Below are positions 17,673 through 26,015 of a stretch of DNA of 64,000 bases, in pieces (within the stretch, counting starts at the first letter, position 1; every line of letters starts with the position of its first letter). A program made the translations under genes and the position numbers. The stretch is from Flavobacteriia bacterium 40-80 (GTDB taxonomy: Bacteria > Bacteroidota > Bacteroidia > Flavobacteriales_D > Crocinitomicaceae): the NCBI GenBank assembly GCA_001899145.1, contig MKVF01000009.1, positions 1 to 64,000 of the forward strand, written 5' to 3'. The notes beneath the pieces are model-generated. The model saw only the letters and a program-made list of their open reading frames with translations, searched no databases and was not told the origin of the DNA.

Positions 17673-17747
17673 CCGTATAATTTTTAACCGCTTTGATGTT
17701 ATGTGTGCATAATTCCATATCTTAGATTCATAAATAAATCGGGAAAT

Positions 17748-18227
17748 ATGGCAGATGAAAATTCACCTTTGTTAAAGAAACTGCGCTGGAAGCTGTTCTT
17801 GTTGGGAACGTTTAAAATTCCGATGCTGGGAAGACTCCGGCCCGGACTTGAGGTGATTAATGATGAAAAAGTACAGCTGAAAATAAAACTGAAAAAGCGC
17901 TCCAAAAACCATTTAAATTCAATGTATTTTGCTGCTTTGGCAGCAGGTGCGGATTGCGCAGCCGGCTTACACGCTTTTTACTATGCGGAAAAATACAACC
18001 GGAAAATCTCTTTCGCCTTTAAAAGTATGCAGGGACAGTTTTTAAAAAGAGCGGAAACAGATACTACTTTTACCTTTAACGGTGGAAAAGCAATAGAGGC
18101 AGTTATTTTAAAAAGCATGGAAACAGGCGAACGCTTCAATCATATATGTGATGTTGAAGCATATAATACGGAAGGTGAGATTGTTGCTACATTTAAAATG
18201 GAAGCATCCGTGAAAGTAATTCCTTAA
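17748..18227 (+). CDS. DUF4442 / hotdog-fold thioesterase-like protein
   Basis: 159 aa. The pattern GRLRPGLEVINDEKVQLKIKLKKRSKNHLNSMYFAALAAGADCAAGLHAF matches DUF4442-type PaaI-like hotdog proteins, with the conserved N-H-x-x-S-M-Y and A-G-A-D-x-x-A-G helix. The second half gives the beta-strands SFAFKSMQGQFLKRAETDTTF and GERFNHICDVEAYN. Likely a cytosolic acyl-CoA thioesterase or acyl-binding protein, substrate unknown. ATG 17748 is chosen over the upstream ATG-like codons because MADENSPLLKKLRW looks like a natural N-terminus. Confidence 0.8.
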   Translation: MADENSPLLKKLRWKLFLLGTFKIPMLGRLRPGLEVINDEKVQLKIKLKKRSKNHLNSMYFAALAAGADCAAGLHAFYYAEKYNRKISFAFKSMQGQFLKRAETDTTFTFNGGKAIEAVILKSMETGERFNHICDVEAYNTEGEIVATFKMEASVKVIP

Positions 18228-18251
18228 AAGACTGGTTGCTGTAAGCAGCGC

Positions 18252-19382
18252 TTAAAGTATAAAATCCAGATAATTATCCCTGTCAATAACCGTAAACGGG
18301 GCATCCGGATAGGCAGCAGCAAATTGCGTGGGAATTTTATGTTTCTTATCTGCCCATTTATATTCAAATGCTGATATCTTTTGATTTTTTTCTTCTATCC
18401 GGTCAATTTCCTGTTGCGTGTGTGTTCTCCAGAAATAACTGTTCACGTTCATTTGTTTGTAATGAAGTAGTTTATTCCTTTCGGAATTCAGGTAATTTTC
18501 CCAGAGTTGTCCCACATCCGTCCGGAGATTCAATGGAGAAAAATTACTTATTAACGTATTACGGATACCATTATCTACGAAATACCATTTTTTCATTTTT
18601 GTTATCTCGTTGTCTCGATTCTTACTGAATCCACTGACATCATAGATTATGAAAACTTTCTTGAACAAATCAAGGTACTTCTCAACAGTATTTTTACTTA
18701 TCCGAAGTTCATTTCCCAATGCCTCAAGAGAAACTTCACTACCGTTCCGGAATGCCAGCTTTTGTAAAAGAGACATGATTACATCGCGTTTTTTTATTCC
18801 CTCAAAAGTCAATATGTCTTTCAGCAGATAAGAATGAACAAGTTCTTTTAAATAAATTTCCTTATCCTGCAAGTTATTCAAATGGAGCAATTCAGGATAA
18901 CTTCCGTAGATCAGCCGCTCTTCCAGCTTTCCATACGTTTCTTTTAAATTTTCTATCGCGGAAAATTCCATTTGCGCAACAGGAAACAATTGAAAAGTGT
19001 ACATTCTGCCAACCAGCGGCTCTCCGATCTGGTTATTAAGCTCAAAGGCAGAAGAGCCGGAAACCAATATTTTTAATCCGGGAATGTTATCAACCATTAA
19101 TTTGAGCTTCATACCGATATCACTTATTTCCTGAGCTTCATCAATGACCAGAAAACGGCAGTCTCCGAGGAGTCGGTTATAATTCTCCAGGCTTCTTTTT
19201 TCTAAAAGATTGTGCGTTTCAATATCATCACCGGTGAAAAAAAGAACTTTTTCTCCACAGGATTCAATAATGCTTTTTATCAGCTCGGTTTTTCCGACTC
19301 TTCTTGCACCAATGAGTAAAACAACTTTGTTCGGAACCAGCTTATCTTTTATAGCCTGTTCCTGTATTCGTTGGATAATCAT
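18252..19382 (-). CDS. AAA ATPase with DUF4143 domain
   Basis: 376 aa. Walker A is IGARRVGKTEL (around residues 24-34), Walker B is CRFLVIDEAQEI, and the sensor-like strand is LKILVSGSSAFEL. The DUF4143 part begins near residue 175 (ELVHSYLLKDILTFEGIKKRDVIMSLLQKLA), includes a winged-helix-like segment (EVSLEALGNELRISKNTVEKYLDLFKKVFIIYDV), and ends with the nuclease-fold-like block QQEIDRIEE...AFEYKWADKKH. Such ATPases are abundant and patchily distributed in prokaryotes, and their function is unknown. The promoter lies within an array of three 32-bp repeats, which suggests specific regulation, perhaps by itself. Confidence 0.85.
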   Translation of the reverse strand: MIIQRIQEQAIKDKLVPNKVVLLIGARRVGKTELIKSIIESCGEKVLFFTGDDIETHNLLEKRSLENYNRLLGDCRFLVIDEAQEISDIGMKLKLMVDNIPGLKILVSGSSAFELNNQIGEPLVGRMYTFQLFPVAQMEFSAIENLKETYGKLEERLIYGSYPELLHLNNLQDKEIYLKELVHSYLLKDILTFEGIKKRDVIMSLLQKLAFRNGSEVSLEALGNELRISKNTVEKYLDLFKKVFIIYDVSGFSKNRDNEITKMKKWYFVDNGIRNTLISNFSPLNLRTDVGQLWENYLNSERNKLLHYKQMNVNSYFWRTHTQQEIDRIEEKNQKISAFEYKWADKKHKIPTQFAAAYPDAPFTVIDRDNYLDFIL

Positions 19383-19397
19383 TCTTTTATTTTTCAG

Positions 19398-19428
19398 TAA
19401 AGGTATAATTTTTTTGAAATTGCGTCAA
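19398..19428 (-). promoter_or_regulatory. Promoter of the DUF4143 ATPase gene
   Basis: On the minus strand a TTG at 19428-19426 (inside the promoter-proximal repeat) is followed after 20 bases by TACCTTTA at 19405-19398, a one-mismatch match to TAnnTTTG. Predicted start near 19393, leader about 10 nt. Confidence 0.5.
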
Positions 19429-19509
19429 CAAAATGACGGAATTTAATATAATTGCGTCAACAAAATGACGGAATTTAATATAATTGCGTCAACAAAATGA
19501 CGGAATTTA
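19418..19509. repeat. Three tandem 32-bp repeats, each with a CGTCA/TGACG inverted repeat
   Basis: Copies begin at 19419, 19451 and 19483 (period exactly 32). Each contains ATTGCGTCAACAAAATGACG and then GAATTTA, with the arms CGTCA and TGACG separated by 6 bases. The copies are identical except where the third runs out after 27 bases. They fill the gap between polA and the divergently read promoter of the DUF4143 ATPase. Confidence 0.9.
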
Positions 19510-19556
19510 GTTAAAATAAATTAACTAATCTATATATATATTTGATTTTAAAATAT

Positions 19557-22364
19557 TTAGTGCGCTTCGAGCCAATTCGAAGCGAATTTTGCTTCCACTT
19601 CTAAAGGAACAGCAAAATGAAATGCCTCTTCCATTGCTTTTCTGACAATTTCAGCTGCCTTTTCCGCTTCTTCTTTTGGAACATCAAAAACCAGCTCGTC
19701 GTGTACCTGCAACAGCATTTTTGCTTTTAAATTATTTTCTTTTATCGCTTTGTCCACTCTGATCATCGCCAGCTTGATGATATCCGCTGCTGAGCCCTGA
19801 ATTGGCGCATTAATGGCATTTCGTTCAGCAAAGCCACGCACGACTGCATTAGCTGAAGTAATATCCGGAAGATAGCGGCGACGTCCGGAAATAGTTTCTA
19901 CATATCCTTTTTCCCGTGCTTCCAGAATAGCGGTATCCATATAGGTTTTAATTGTAGGATACTGTATAAAGTAATTGTCTATAATTCCTTTTGCTTCCGT
20001 TCTGGAAATATTTAAGTTTTGTGCCAAACCAAATGCGGACTGGCCGTAAATAATTCCAAAGTTAACAGCTTTCGCCGCAGCACGCTGATCTCTTGTAACT
20101 TCTTCTAAAGCTACGTTAAATACTTTCGCTGCCGTAGCACGGTGAATATCCTGCCCGTCTTTAAAGGCCTGTATCATATTTTCGTCTTTGCTGAGCGCCG
20201 CGATGATGCGCAATTCAATCTGTGAGTAATCGGCAGAAAGCAGCAAGTGATGTTCATCCCGTGCAACAAATGCTTTTCGGATCGCTCTCCCCCTGTCGGT
20301 ACGAATCGGAATATTCTGAAGATTCGGGTTGTTTGAGCTCAAACGGCCTGTTGCAGTGACCGTCTGCATAAATGTGGTATGCACACGTCCGTCTCTTGGA
20401 TTGCACAGCTCCGGAAGCGGATCAATATAAGTGCTTTTTAATTTTTTCAATTGCCGGTAATCCAAGATCAGCGGGATGATAGCATGATCATTTTTAAACA
20501 TTTCCAGAACATCTTCGGAGGTCTGATATTGTCCTGTTTTTGTTTTTTTCGCTTTTGCGGAAATTTTCATGTGATCAAACAGAACTTCGCCGAGTTGTTT
20601 CGGGGAATCCACATTGAAGCTTACTCCTGCGATCTGGATAATCTGCTCTTGCAATTTGATCAGCTCTTCCGCAAATTCAACAGACATGTTTTTCAGATAG
20701 GGCGTATCGATTGCGATACCTTCATTTTCCATTTTTTGCAAAATAGGCATCAGAAGCATTTCCATATTTTCAAACAGCTCCGTTAAACCATGCTCCTGAA
20801 TTTCTTTCTCCAGCTCTTTCTTTAGCTGTAATGTAATATCTGCATCTTCACAAGCATAATCGCTGATCTCTGAAGGTTGCAGGTCACGCATGTTCTTCTG
20901 TCCCTTCCCCTTTTTTCCGATCAGGTCTTCGATAGAAACCGGACGGTAATTCAGGTATAGTTCCGCCAGATAATCCATTCCGTGTCTTGATTCCGGCTGA
21001 ATCAGATAATGAGCGATCATGGTATCAAACATTTTCGCTTTCACTTCACAATTGTAATTTGCCAGTACCTGTAAATCGTATTTCAGGTTTTGCCCGACAA
21101 TTAATTTGTCCGTAGCTTCAAAAACCGGACGGAACTGATTTACAATCTCCTGAGCAGCGCTTCGATCCTCCGGAATAGCCACATAAAATGCTTCTTTCTT
21201 TTTATAGGAGAAAGACATTCCCACTAATTCCGCGTCCAGCGAGTCAATATTTGTTGTTTCCGTATCAAATGCGAATTCAGATTGCTGCAGCAATAAGTCA
21301 ATTAATTCCTTACGCTCTTCCGGCAACGTTATCAGATGATAGCTCGGCCGTTCGGTAACGATCGTTTTAACTGACGAGGTAGGAATCGCATCCTGATCCT
21401 CAACCAGGCTCTGTGTGGAAAATAAATCCAGCTGGCTTGCGGAAGCCGTCACCTGCACCTGGCCTATAACGATCTCTTCCCCGATAACACGTTTTGACAG
21501 ATTACGGAATTCCAGCTCTGTGAAAATTTCTTTGACAGCTTCAATATCAGGTTCACATACCTTAAAGTCCTCTTCGTGGATTTCTACGGGTGCATTGATA
21601 ATAATTGTTGCCAGCTTTTTAGACAAAAGCCCCTGCTCTGTGAAATTTATAATATTCTCACGCATTTTCCCTTTCAGCTCATCTGCATGAGCGATAACAC
21701 CTTCTACAGAACCATATTCCTGGATTAGCTTTTTGGCCGTTTTCTCTCCGATTCCGGGAATTCCGGGAATATTATCCGAAGCATCGCCCCATAAACCAAG
21801 GATATCAATCACTTTCAAAGGATCATCCACTTCAAACTTTTCACAGACTTCCTTTATACCCAGCAGGGTTGCTCCTTCTCCGCTGCGGCTGGGACGGTAA
21901 ATGATCGATTTTTCAGTTACCAGCTGCCCGAAGTCTTTATCCGGAGTTACCATATAAGTAATAAATCCGTCTCGTTCCGCCTGTTTGGAAATTGTTCCGA
22001 TAAGGTCATCCGCCTCATAGCCTTCTTCCTGTAAAATAGGAATGTTCATGGCACGTACAATTCTCTTTATCGGTTCAATCATTGCACGCAGATCTTCCGG
22101 CATTTCCTGGCGATTTGCCTTGTAAGCGGCAAAATCCGCCTGTCGGTCCACAGAACCTCCCGGCCCGTCAAAAACTACCGCTAAATGAGTAGGTTTCTCT
22201 TTTGTCAGGACTTCCAGTAATGCAGTCGTAAATCCGAAAGCTGCTGAAGTATTCTGCCCTTTTGAATTGATTCTCGGATTTTTTGAAAATGCAAAAAATG
22301 CTCTGTAAATCAAGGCATAGGCATCTATTAAAAAGAGTTTTTTATCGGATTCAACGGTAAGCAT
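19557..22364 (-). CDS. polA: DNA polymerase I
   Basis: 935 aa, three-domain Pol I for Okazaki-fragment maturation and excision repair. Residues 1-290 form the 5'-3' exonuclease (LFLIDAYALIYRAFFAF, VVFDGPGGSVDRQ, ILQEEGYEADDLIG, LWGDASDNIPGIPGIGEKTA). Residues ~355-560 form the 3'-5' exonuclease, which looks active, with FAFDTETTN (Exo I) and YACEDADITL (Exo III). The polymerase domain has motif A LLLSADYSQIELRI (~710), motif B RAAAKAVNFGIIYGQSAFGL (~765) and motif C LLQVHDELVFDV (~888). Transcribed alone; the downstream 170 bases hold the repeat array. Confidence 0.97.
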   Translation of the reverse strand: MLTVESDKKLFLIDAYALIYRAFFAFSKNPRINSKGQNTSAAFGFTTALLEVLTKEKPTHLAVVFDGPGGSVDRQADFAAYKANRQEMPEDLRAMIEPIKRIVRAMNIPILQEEGYEADDLIGTISKQAERDGFITYMVTPDKDFGQLVTEKSIIYRPSRSGEGATLLGIKEVCEKFEVDDPLKVIDILGLWGDASDNIPGIPGIGEKTAKKLIQEYGSVEGVIAHADELKGKMRENIINFTEQGLLSKKLATIIINAPVEIHEEDFKVCEPDIEAVKEIFTELEFRNLSKRVIGEEIVIGQVQVTASASQLDLFSTQSLVEDQDAIPTSSVKTIVTERPSYHLITLPEERKELIDLLLQQSEFAFDTETTNIDSLDAELVGMSFSYKKKEAFYVAIPEDRSAAQEIVNQFRPVFEATDKLIVGQNLKYDLQVLANYNCEVKAKMFDTMIAHYLIQPESRHGMDYLAELYLNYRPVSIEDLIGKKGKGQKNMRDLQPSEISDYACEDADITLQLKKELEKEIQEHGLTELFENMEMLLMPILQKMENEGIAIDTPYLKNMSVEFAEELIKLQEQIIQIAGVSFNVDSPKQLGEVLFDHMKISAKAKKTKTGQYQTSEDVLEMFKNDHAIIPLILDYRQLKKLKSTYIDPLPELCNPRDGRVHTTFMQTVTATGRLSSNNPNLQNIPIRTDRGRAIRKAFVARDEHHLLLSADYSQIELRIIAALSKDENMIQAFKDGQDIHRATAAKVFNVALEEVTRDQRAAAKAVNFGIIYGQSAFGLAQNLNISRTEAKGIIDNYFIQYPTIKTYMDTAILEAREKGYVETISGRRRYLPDITSANAVVRGFAERNAINAPIQGSAADIIKLAMIRVDKAIKENNLKAKMLLQVHDELVFDVPKEEAEKAAEIVRKAMEEAFHFAVPLEVEAKFASNWLEAH

Positions 22365-22474
22365 ACGTGCAACTTTTATTTTTTGAAGTTCTAAAAATAA
22401 GGAAAAAAGATCTTCTTCAGAACATTTGGAAGTTCAATTCTTTAAATACCAAAGAAACCGTAAAAAGTAGTTGT

Positions 22475-23128
22475 TTAATAAACGGCCGTCATTTCCATAT
22501 CGATCGTCATTCCGGATTGGACAGATCGGAGCCGGATATCGTTTTTTGTAAATTCCAGCACTGTAAATACAACTGTCATGCCGGACCCCGAGTAATCGTA
22601 AACCAATTCCGTATTGTTATTCTCAAAATGCCACGTACCGCTGTTTCCGTTTGTGTCCGTCCATGTCCCGTCAGAGTTAATTGTTGAAGTAACCACGTAC
22701 GATTGGGGAACACCATTGATACTATATCCTGTCATCAACCATTTTTTTGAACCGTGCCCGCAAAGTAATTGCGTTTGTGAAGGACGGCTTATTGTAATGG
22801 TGTAATTATTATTCACACCAGTATATTGAGTTGAAATAAACTCACTCGTTTTTTCTCCTTTTTGAACAAGACAGATAATTGTATTCGTTGTATTTTCAGG
22901 AAGCACTGCAATTCCGTTCTCATTACTTTGAAACATACTGACAGCATTCGTGTCCGCGATTAAATCCGAAACAGAAGCAAAGATTTTTACGCTGGCGTTA
23001 CTCTCTTTTTCTCCGTTTTCATTTTGTACTGTAATTTGTTTCTGATTACCGGTCAGGTCGGTCTGTTTTTCTTTTTTACAGGCAACACTCAGCAGTGAAA
23101 CAATAAATAACAATAATAACTTTTTCAT
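22475..23128 (-). CDS. Lipoprotein with lipocalin-like C-terminal domain
   Basis: 217 aa. The lipoprotein signal MKKLLLLFIVSLLSVACKKE gives a lipobox with Cys17. Residues ~35-120 look like an extracellular beta-sandwich or carboxypeptidase-regulatory-like segment (ASVKIFASVSDLIADTNAVSMFQSNENGIAVLPE). Residues ~125-217 have the lipocalin-like strand pattern common in Bacteroidota lipoproteins (KKWLMTGYSINGVPQ, DGTWTDTNGNSGTWHFENNNTELVY, VLEFTKNDIRLRS). Function unknown; probably a surface or periplasmic accessory protein. Not obviously co-transcribed with its neighbours. Confidence 0.75.
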   Translation of the reverse strand: MKKLLLLFIVSLLSVACKKEKQTDLTGNQKQITVQNENGEKESNASVKIFASVSDLIADTNAVSMFQSNENGIAVLPENTTNTIICLVQKGEKTSEFISTQYTGVNNNYTITISRPSQTQLLCGHGSKKWLMTGYSINGVPQSYVVTSTINSDGTWTDTNGNSGTWHFENNNTELVYDYSGSGMTVVFTVLEFTKNDIRLRSVQSGMTIDMEMTAVY

Positions 23129-23238
23129 AATTCGTTAAGGTTAATCAGGTGCAATTCTAATACATATTCCATTAACCGGCAATCACTTAAAAAAGGTATT
23201 TTGAAGAGATTAACTATTTCAGATTCGTCAGGTGCCAG

Positions 23239-24192
23239 TTAATCCAGCGTTACTTTTCCCCTGAAAGGAATAAATCTCGGAACTTTTTTCTGATACTGCG
23301 CATACTTCGGATATTTCTGAGCCGAAATAGCTTCTGAGAAATCGGAGCTTCCTTTAAACAGAATGATCAGCAACAGGCAGCCCGCGATCGACCAGTTGAT
23401 CCACTCACCTGTTGCGACAACGCTGAAAAGATAAAAAACAATCCATATTGCCTGCTCAGACGCATAATTCGGATGGCGTGAATACGCCCACAAACCTGTA
23501 GAAATAAATCCTTGCCCGTATTCTTCCAGCGGCAGGTTATTATTGATACGGCGGTGTTTCTCCGTCTGAAAAATATGTTGCTGCTGATCGGCGATAAATT
23601 CCGTTACAACGAAAAATATAAAAACGGCTGCAAGCAAGTAATCAATGGGCTGAATCGGAGAAGCATCCGTTCCGAGAGAAGTCAGTACCGGAAGCGTGAA
23701 AAGAAATATCAAAATATTCTGATAACCGCAGATAAAGAACAAGTTGAACAGCGTCCATACAAAGCGATTGCTGAAACCCGGGCGTTTTCTTAAAATTTCC
23801 CAGCGATAATCTTCTTCTCCCGTCCAGAATTTCCAGGAATAAGCGCCTTTTCTGGCAAAATTAAATGTCAGCCTTGCTCCCCATATTGTGACAAGCACAG
23901 ACATCAGCACCATCCGTTCGTGCATTCCTCCGAGGTACGTCATATACCATACATAAGCAATCGGGACAAGACTCCACAGCTTATCCACTTGTGAATTATT
24001 GTTGGTCAGCTCACCGACAATAAAGCAATAAGCAATCACGCCTGCAACGATATAGAGTGAAGAATAAAGAATGTCTGTCTGCAAGTCATTCAGAGGTGTC
24101 CCGAAAAAGAAAGAGGTAACAGGTACTACAATTACGGTGAAAATAAGTAAAAGTATTGTTGCTAACATATTTTTTAGAATATAAAGGTTCAT
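23239..24192 (-). CDS. DUF1295 (steroid 5-alpha reductase-like) membrane protein
   Basis: 317 aa with about seven membrane segments. DKLWSLVPIAYVWY, TIWGARLTFNFARKGAY, WTGEEDYRWEILRKR and the C-terminal LWAYSRHPNYASEQAIWIVFYLF are the family signature. RHPNYASE is the predicted NADPH-binding region shared with steroid 5-alpha reductases and isoprenylcysteine methyltransferases. The substrate is unknown. Start alternatives are ATG 24192 (given) and ATG 24168 (MLATILLL). A TATCTTTA element at 24207-24200 would start transcription about 3 bases before 24192, so either a near-leaderless message or the second ATG is used. Confidence 0.85.
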   Translation of the reverse strand: MNLYILKNMLATILLLIFTVIVVPVTSFFFGTPLNDLQTDILYSSLYIVAGVIAYCFIVGELTNNNSQVDKLWSLVPIAYVWYMTYLGGMHERMVLMSVLVTIWGARLTFNFARKGAYSWKFWTGEEDYRWEILRKRPGFSNRFVWTLFNLFFICGYQNILIFLFTLPVLTSLGTDASPIQPIDYLLAAVFIFFVVTEFIADQQQHIFQTEKHRRINNNLPLEEYGQGFISTGLWAYSRHPNYASEQAIWIVFYLFSVVATGEWINWSIAGCLLLIILFKGSSDFSEAISAQKYPKYAQYQKKVPRFIPFRGKVTLD

Positions 24193-24199
24193 TCAATCG

Positions 24200-24207
24200 T
24201 AAAGATA
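24200..24207 (-). promoter_or_regulatory. -7 promoter element of the DUF1295 gene
   Basis: TATCTTTA on the minus strand, one mismatch from TAnnTTTG, 8 bases before ATG 24192 and 32 before ATG 24168. Confidence 0.4.
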
Positions 24208-24330
24208 GTATAAAATCAGATTTGAAAGTTATCCGGGAAGCTATCAGAAAACGGATTTAAAATTATGATATTTTTTCTGCTTTAATTTTTAGTATTTTGT
24301 AAAATATTACTGCGATTTTCCGGCAAGCAG

Positions 24331-24338
24331 TATATTTG
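24331..24338 (+). promoter_or_regulatory. -7 promoter element of the NAD(P)HX repair gene
   Basis: TATATTTG matches TAnnTTTG exactly, 40 bases before the ATG at 24379. Confidence 0.5.
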
Positions 24339-24378
24339 GCTTACTGATTTTTGGAGAATAATTTAAAGCGTATAATCT

Positions 24379-25911
24379 ATGAAGATCCTTTCAGCAGCAC
24401 AGATAAAAACAGTCGATCAGCGTACTACGGAACGCCAGCATATTTCTTCAGCAGATCTGATGGAACGTGTGGCAGTATTGTGTACAGAAGAAATTGAAAA
24501 GCGGATTTCAGAGCAGGCGGAAATCGTAATTTTCTGCGGAAAGGGAAATAACGGAGGTGATGGCCTGGCGATTGCGCGATTACTTGCAGAAAGAGATTAT
24601 ACTGTTACAGTTGTCATTGTTCACCACAGCGAAGATTTTTCCGGAGATGCCCAAATTAATTTTGAACGGTTAAACCAGCAGAACAAGGCAGGATTAACAG
24701 AGATTTTCGGCGAAGATGATTTTCAGAAAATTTCAGTAAAAGAAAAAACGATTGTCATTGATGCCCTGCTCGGAACCGGGCTCAACAAACCGTTGGAAGG
24801 TTTATTGGAAACAGCCGCCGAATTCATAAATAAGAACAGTCATTTCACTATCAGCATTGATGTTCCGAGCGGGCTGTTTGCAGATGAATTTACGCCGGAT
24901 GAAAATACCTGTGTTCACGCAAATTTAGTATTGACCTTACAAATACCAAAGCTGGCTTATCTGTTTTCTGATAACAGTCAAAATGTCCCGGCTTTTAAGA
25001 TCATAGACATCGGATTGGATCAGCAGGCTATTTCAGAGCAGGTGTCTTCTCATTATTTTTCCGAAATTGAAGATATTACAACACTGCTTTTACCAAGAAG
25101 TAAATTTTCCCACAAAGGAACCTACGGACATGGCCTGCTGATCGCAGGAAGCAAAGACACGCGGGGAGCAGCGATAATTGCCGCAGAAGCATGCCTGAGA
25201 AGCGGAGCAGGACTTCTGACTGTCCATTCAACAAAGAACGTAACAGATGCGCTGGCTATCCGGTTACCGGAAGCGATGAGCAACACCGACCAAAATGAAG
25301 CATTTATTTCTGATAAAACATCTCTGGACAAATACCGGGCATTAGGTTTTGGTCCCGGTACGGGAACAGCAGAGGAAACAGCAGATGTTCTGAAATATAT
25401 TATCCAGAATTACCAGGGAAAGCTGATTATTGATGCAGATGGACTGAACATTCTCTCCGAAAATAAAACCTGGCTGGAATTCCTTCCGAAGGAAACGATT
25501 CTGACACCACATCCGAAGGAATTTGAAAGGTTGGCAGGAACTTTTGAAAATGATTTTGACCGGCTTCAAAAAGCAAAATTATTTGCCATAAGGCATCAGG
25601 TCATTTTAGTTTTGAAAGACGCCTATACGGCAATTTGCCTGCCTGACGGAAGTGTTGTTTTTAATTCAACGGGAAATCCGGGGCTGGCAAAAGGCGGAAG
25701 CGGAGACGCGCTGACAGGCGTTATCCTCGGATTGCTGACAAGAGGTTATTCTCCTGCCAAAGCAGCCATCTCCGGAGTGTTTATCCATGGTTATGCAGCC
25801 GATCTTTGTTCGCGGGAAATAAGCATGGAAAGTATGCTGATCACAGATGTTATAAAGCTGCTTCCGAAGGCTTTCAGATATATTGAGCTTAAGAGAGCTG
25901 AACTCGGATAA
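24379..25911 (+). CDS. nnr: Bifunctional NAD(P)H-hydrate epimerase / ADP-dependent dehydratase
   Basis: Cytosolic metabolite-repair enzyme that converts damaged R- and S-NAD(P)HX back to NAD(P)H. Residues 1-215 are the YjeF_N epimerase: IFCGKGNNGGDGLAIARLL near 51-69, VIDALLGTGLNKPLEG, SIDVPSGLFADE. Residues ~230-510 are the YjeF_C/carbohydrate kinase-like dehydratase: HKGTYGHGLLIAGSKDTRGAAI, RALGFGPGTG, LIIDADGLNIL, ILTPHPKEFERLAG and the ATP-site GGSGDALTGVILGLL near 440. Domain order and 510-aa length match the fused bacterial Nnr proteins. Monocistronic. Confidence 0.95.
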   Translation: MKILSAAQIKTVDQRTTERQHISSADLMERVAVLCTEEIEKRISEQAEIVIFCGKGNNGGDGLAIARLLAERDYTVTVVIVHHSEDFSGDAQINFERLNQQNKAGLTEIFGEDDFQKISVKEKTIVIDALLGTGLNKPLEGLLETAAEFINKNSHFTISIDVPSGLFADEFTPDENTCVHANLVLTLQIPKLAYLFSDNSQNVPAFKIIDIGLDQQAISEQVSSHYFSEIEDITTLLLPRSKFSHKGTYGHGLLIAGSKDTRGAAIIAAEACLRSGAGLLTVHSTKNVTDALAIRLPEAMSNTDQNEAFISDKTSLDKYRALGFGPGTGTAEETADVLKYIIQNYQGKLIIDADGLNILSENKTWLEFLPKETILTPHPKEFERLAGTFENDFDRLQKAKLFAIRHQVILVLKDAYTAICLPDGSVVFNSTGNPGLAKGGSGDALTGVILGLLTRGYSPAKAAISGVFIHGYAADLCSREISMESMLITDVIKLLPKAFRYIELKRAELG

Positions 25912-25960
25912 ACATAAGAATCACCACTTAACATTTTATTTTTCCATCTGTAATTCCTTG

Positions 25961-25977
25961 TTACTTATAATAAGTAA
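25961..25977. promoter_or_regulatory. 17-bp palindrome upstream of sppA
   Basis: TTACTTATAATAAGTAA is a perfect 8-1-8 inverted repeat, 39 bases before the sppA ATG. It is a plausible operator or, given its AT richness, a chance structure. It is not followed by a T-run, so it is not a terminator of the upstream gene. Confidence 0.35.
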
Positions 25978-26015
25978 AATGGCTTTTCTTTGTTTTAACT
26001 TAAAACTATCTGAAT

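Noticed and set aside
19418-19509. Possible short CRISPR array
   Set aside because: The copies are directly abutting with a fixed 32-bp period and no unique spacers, and no cas genes are nearby.
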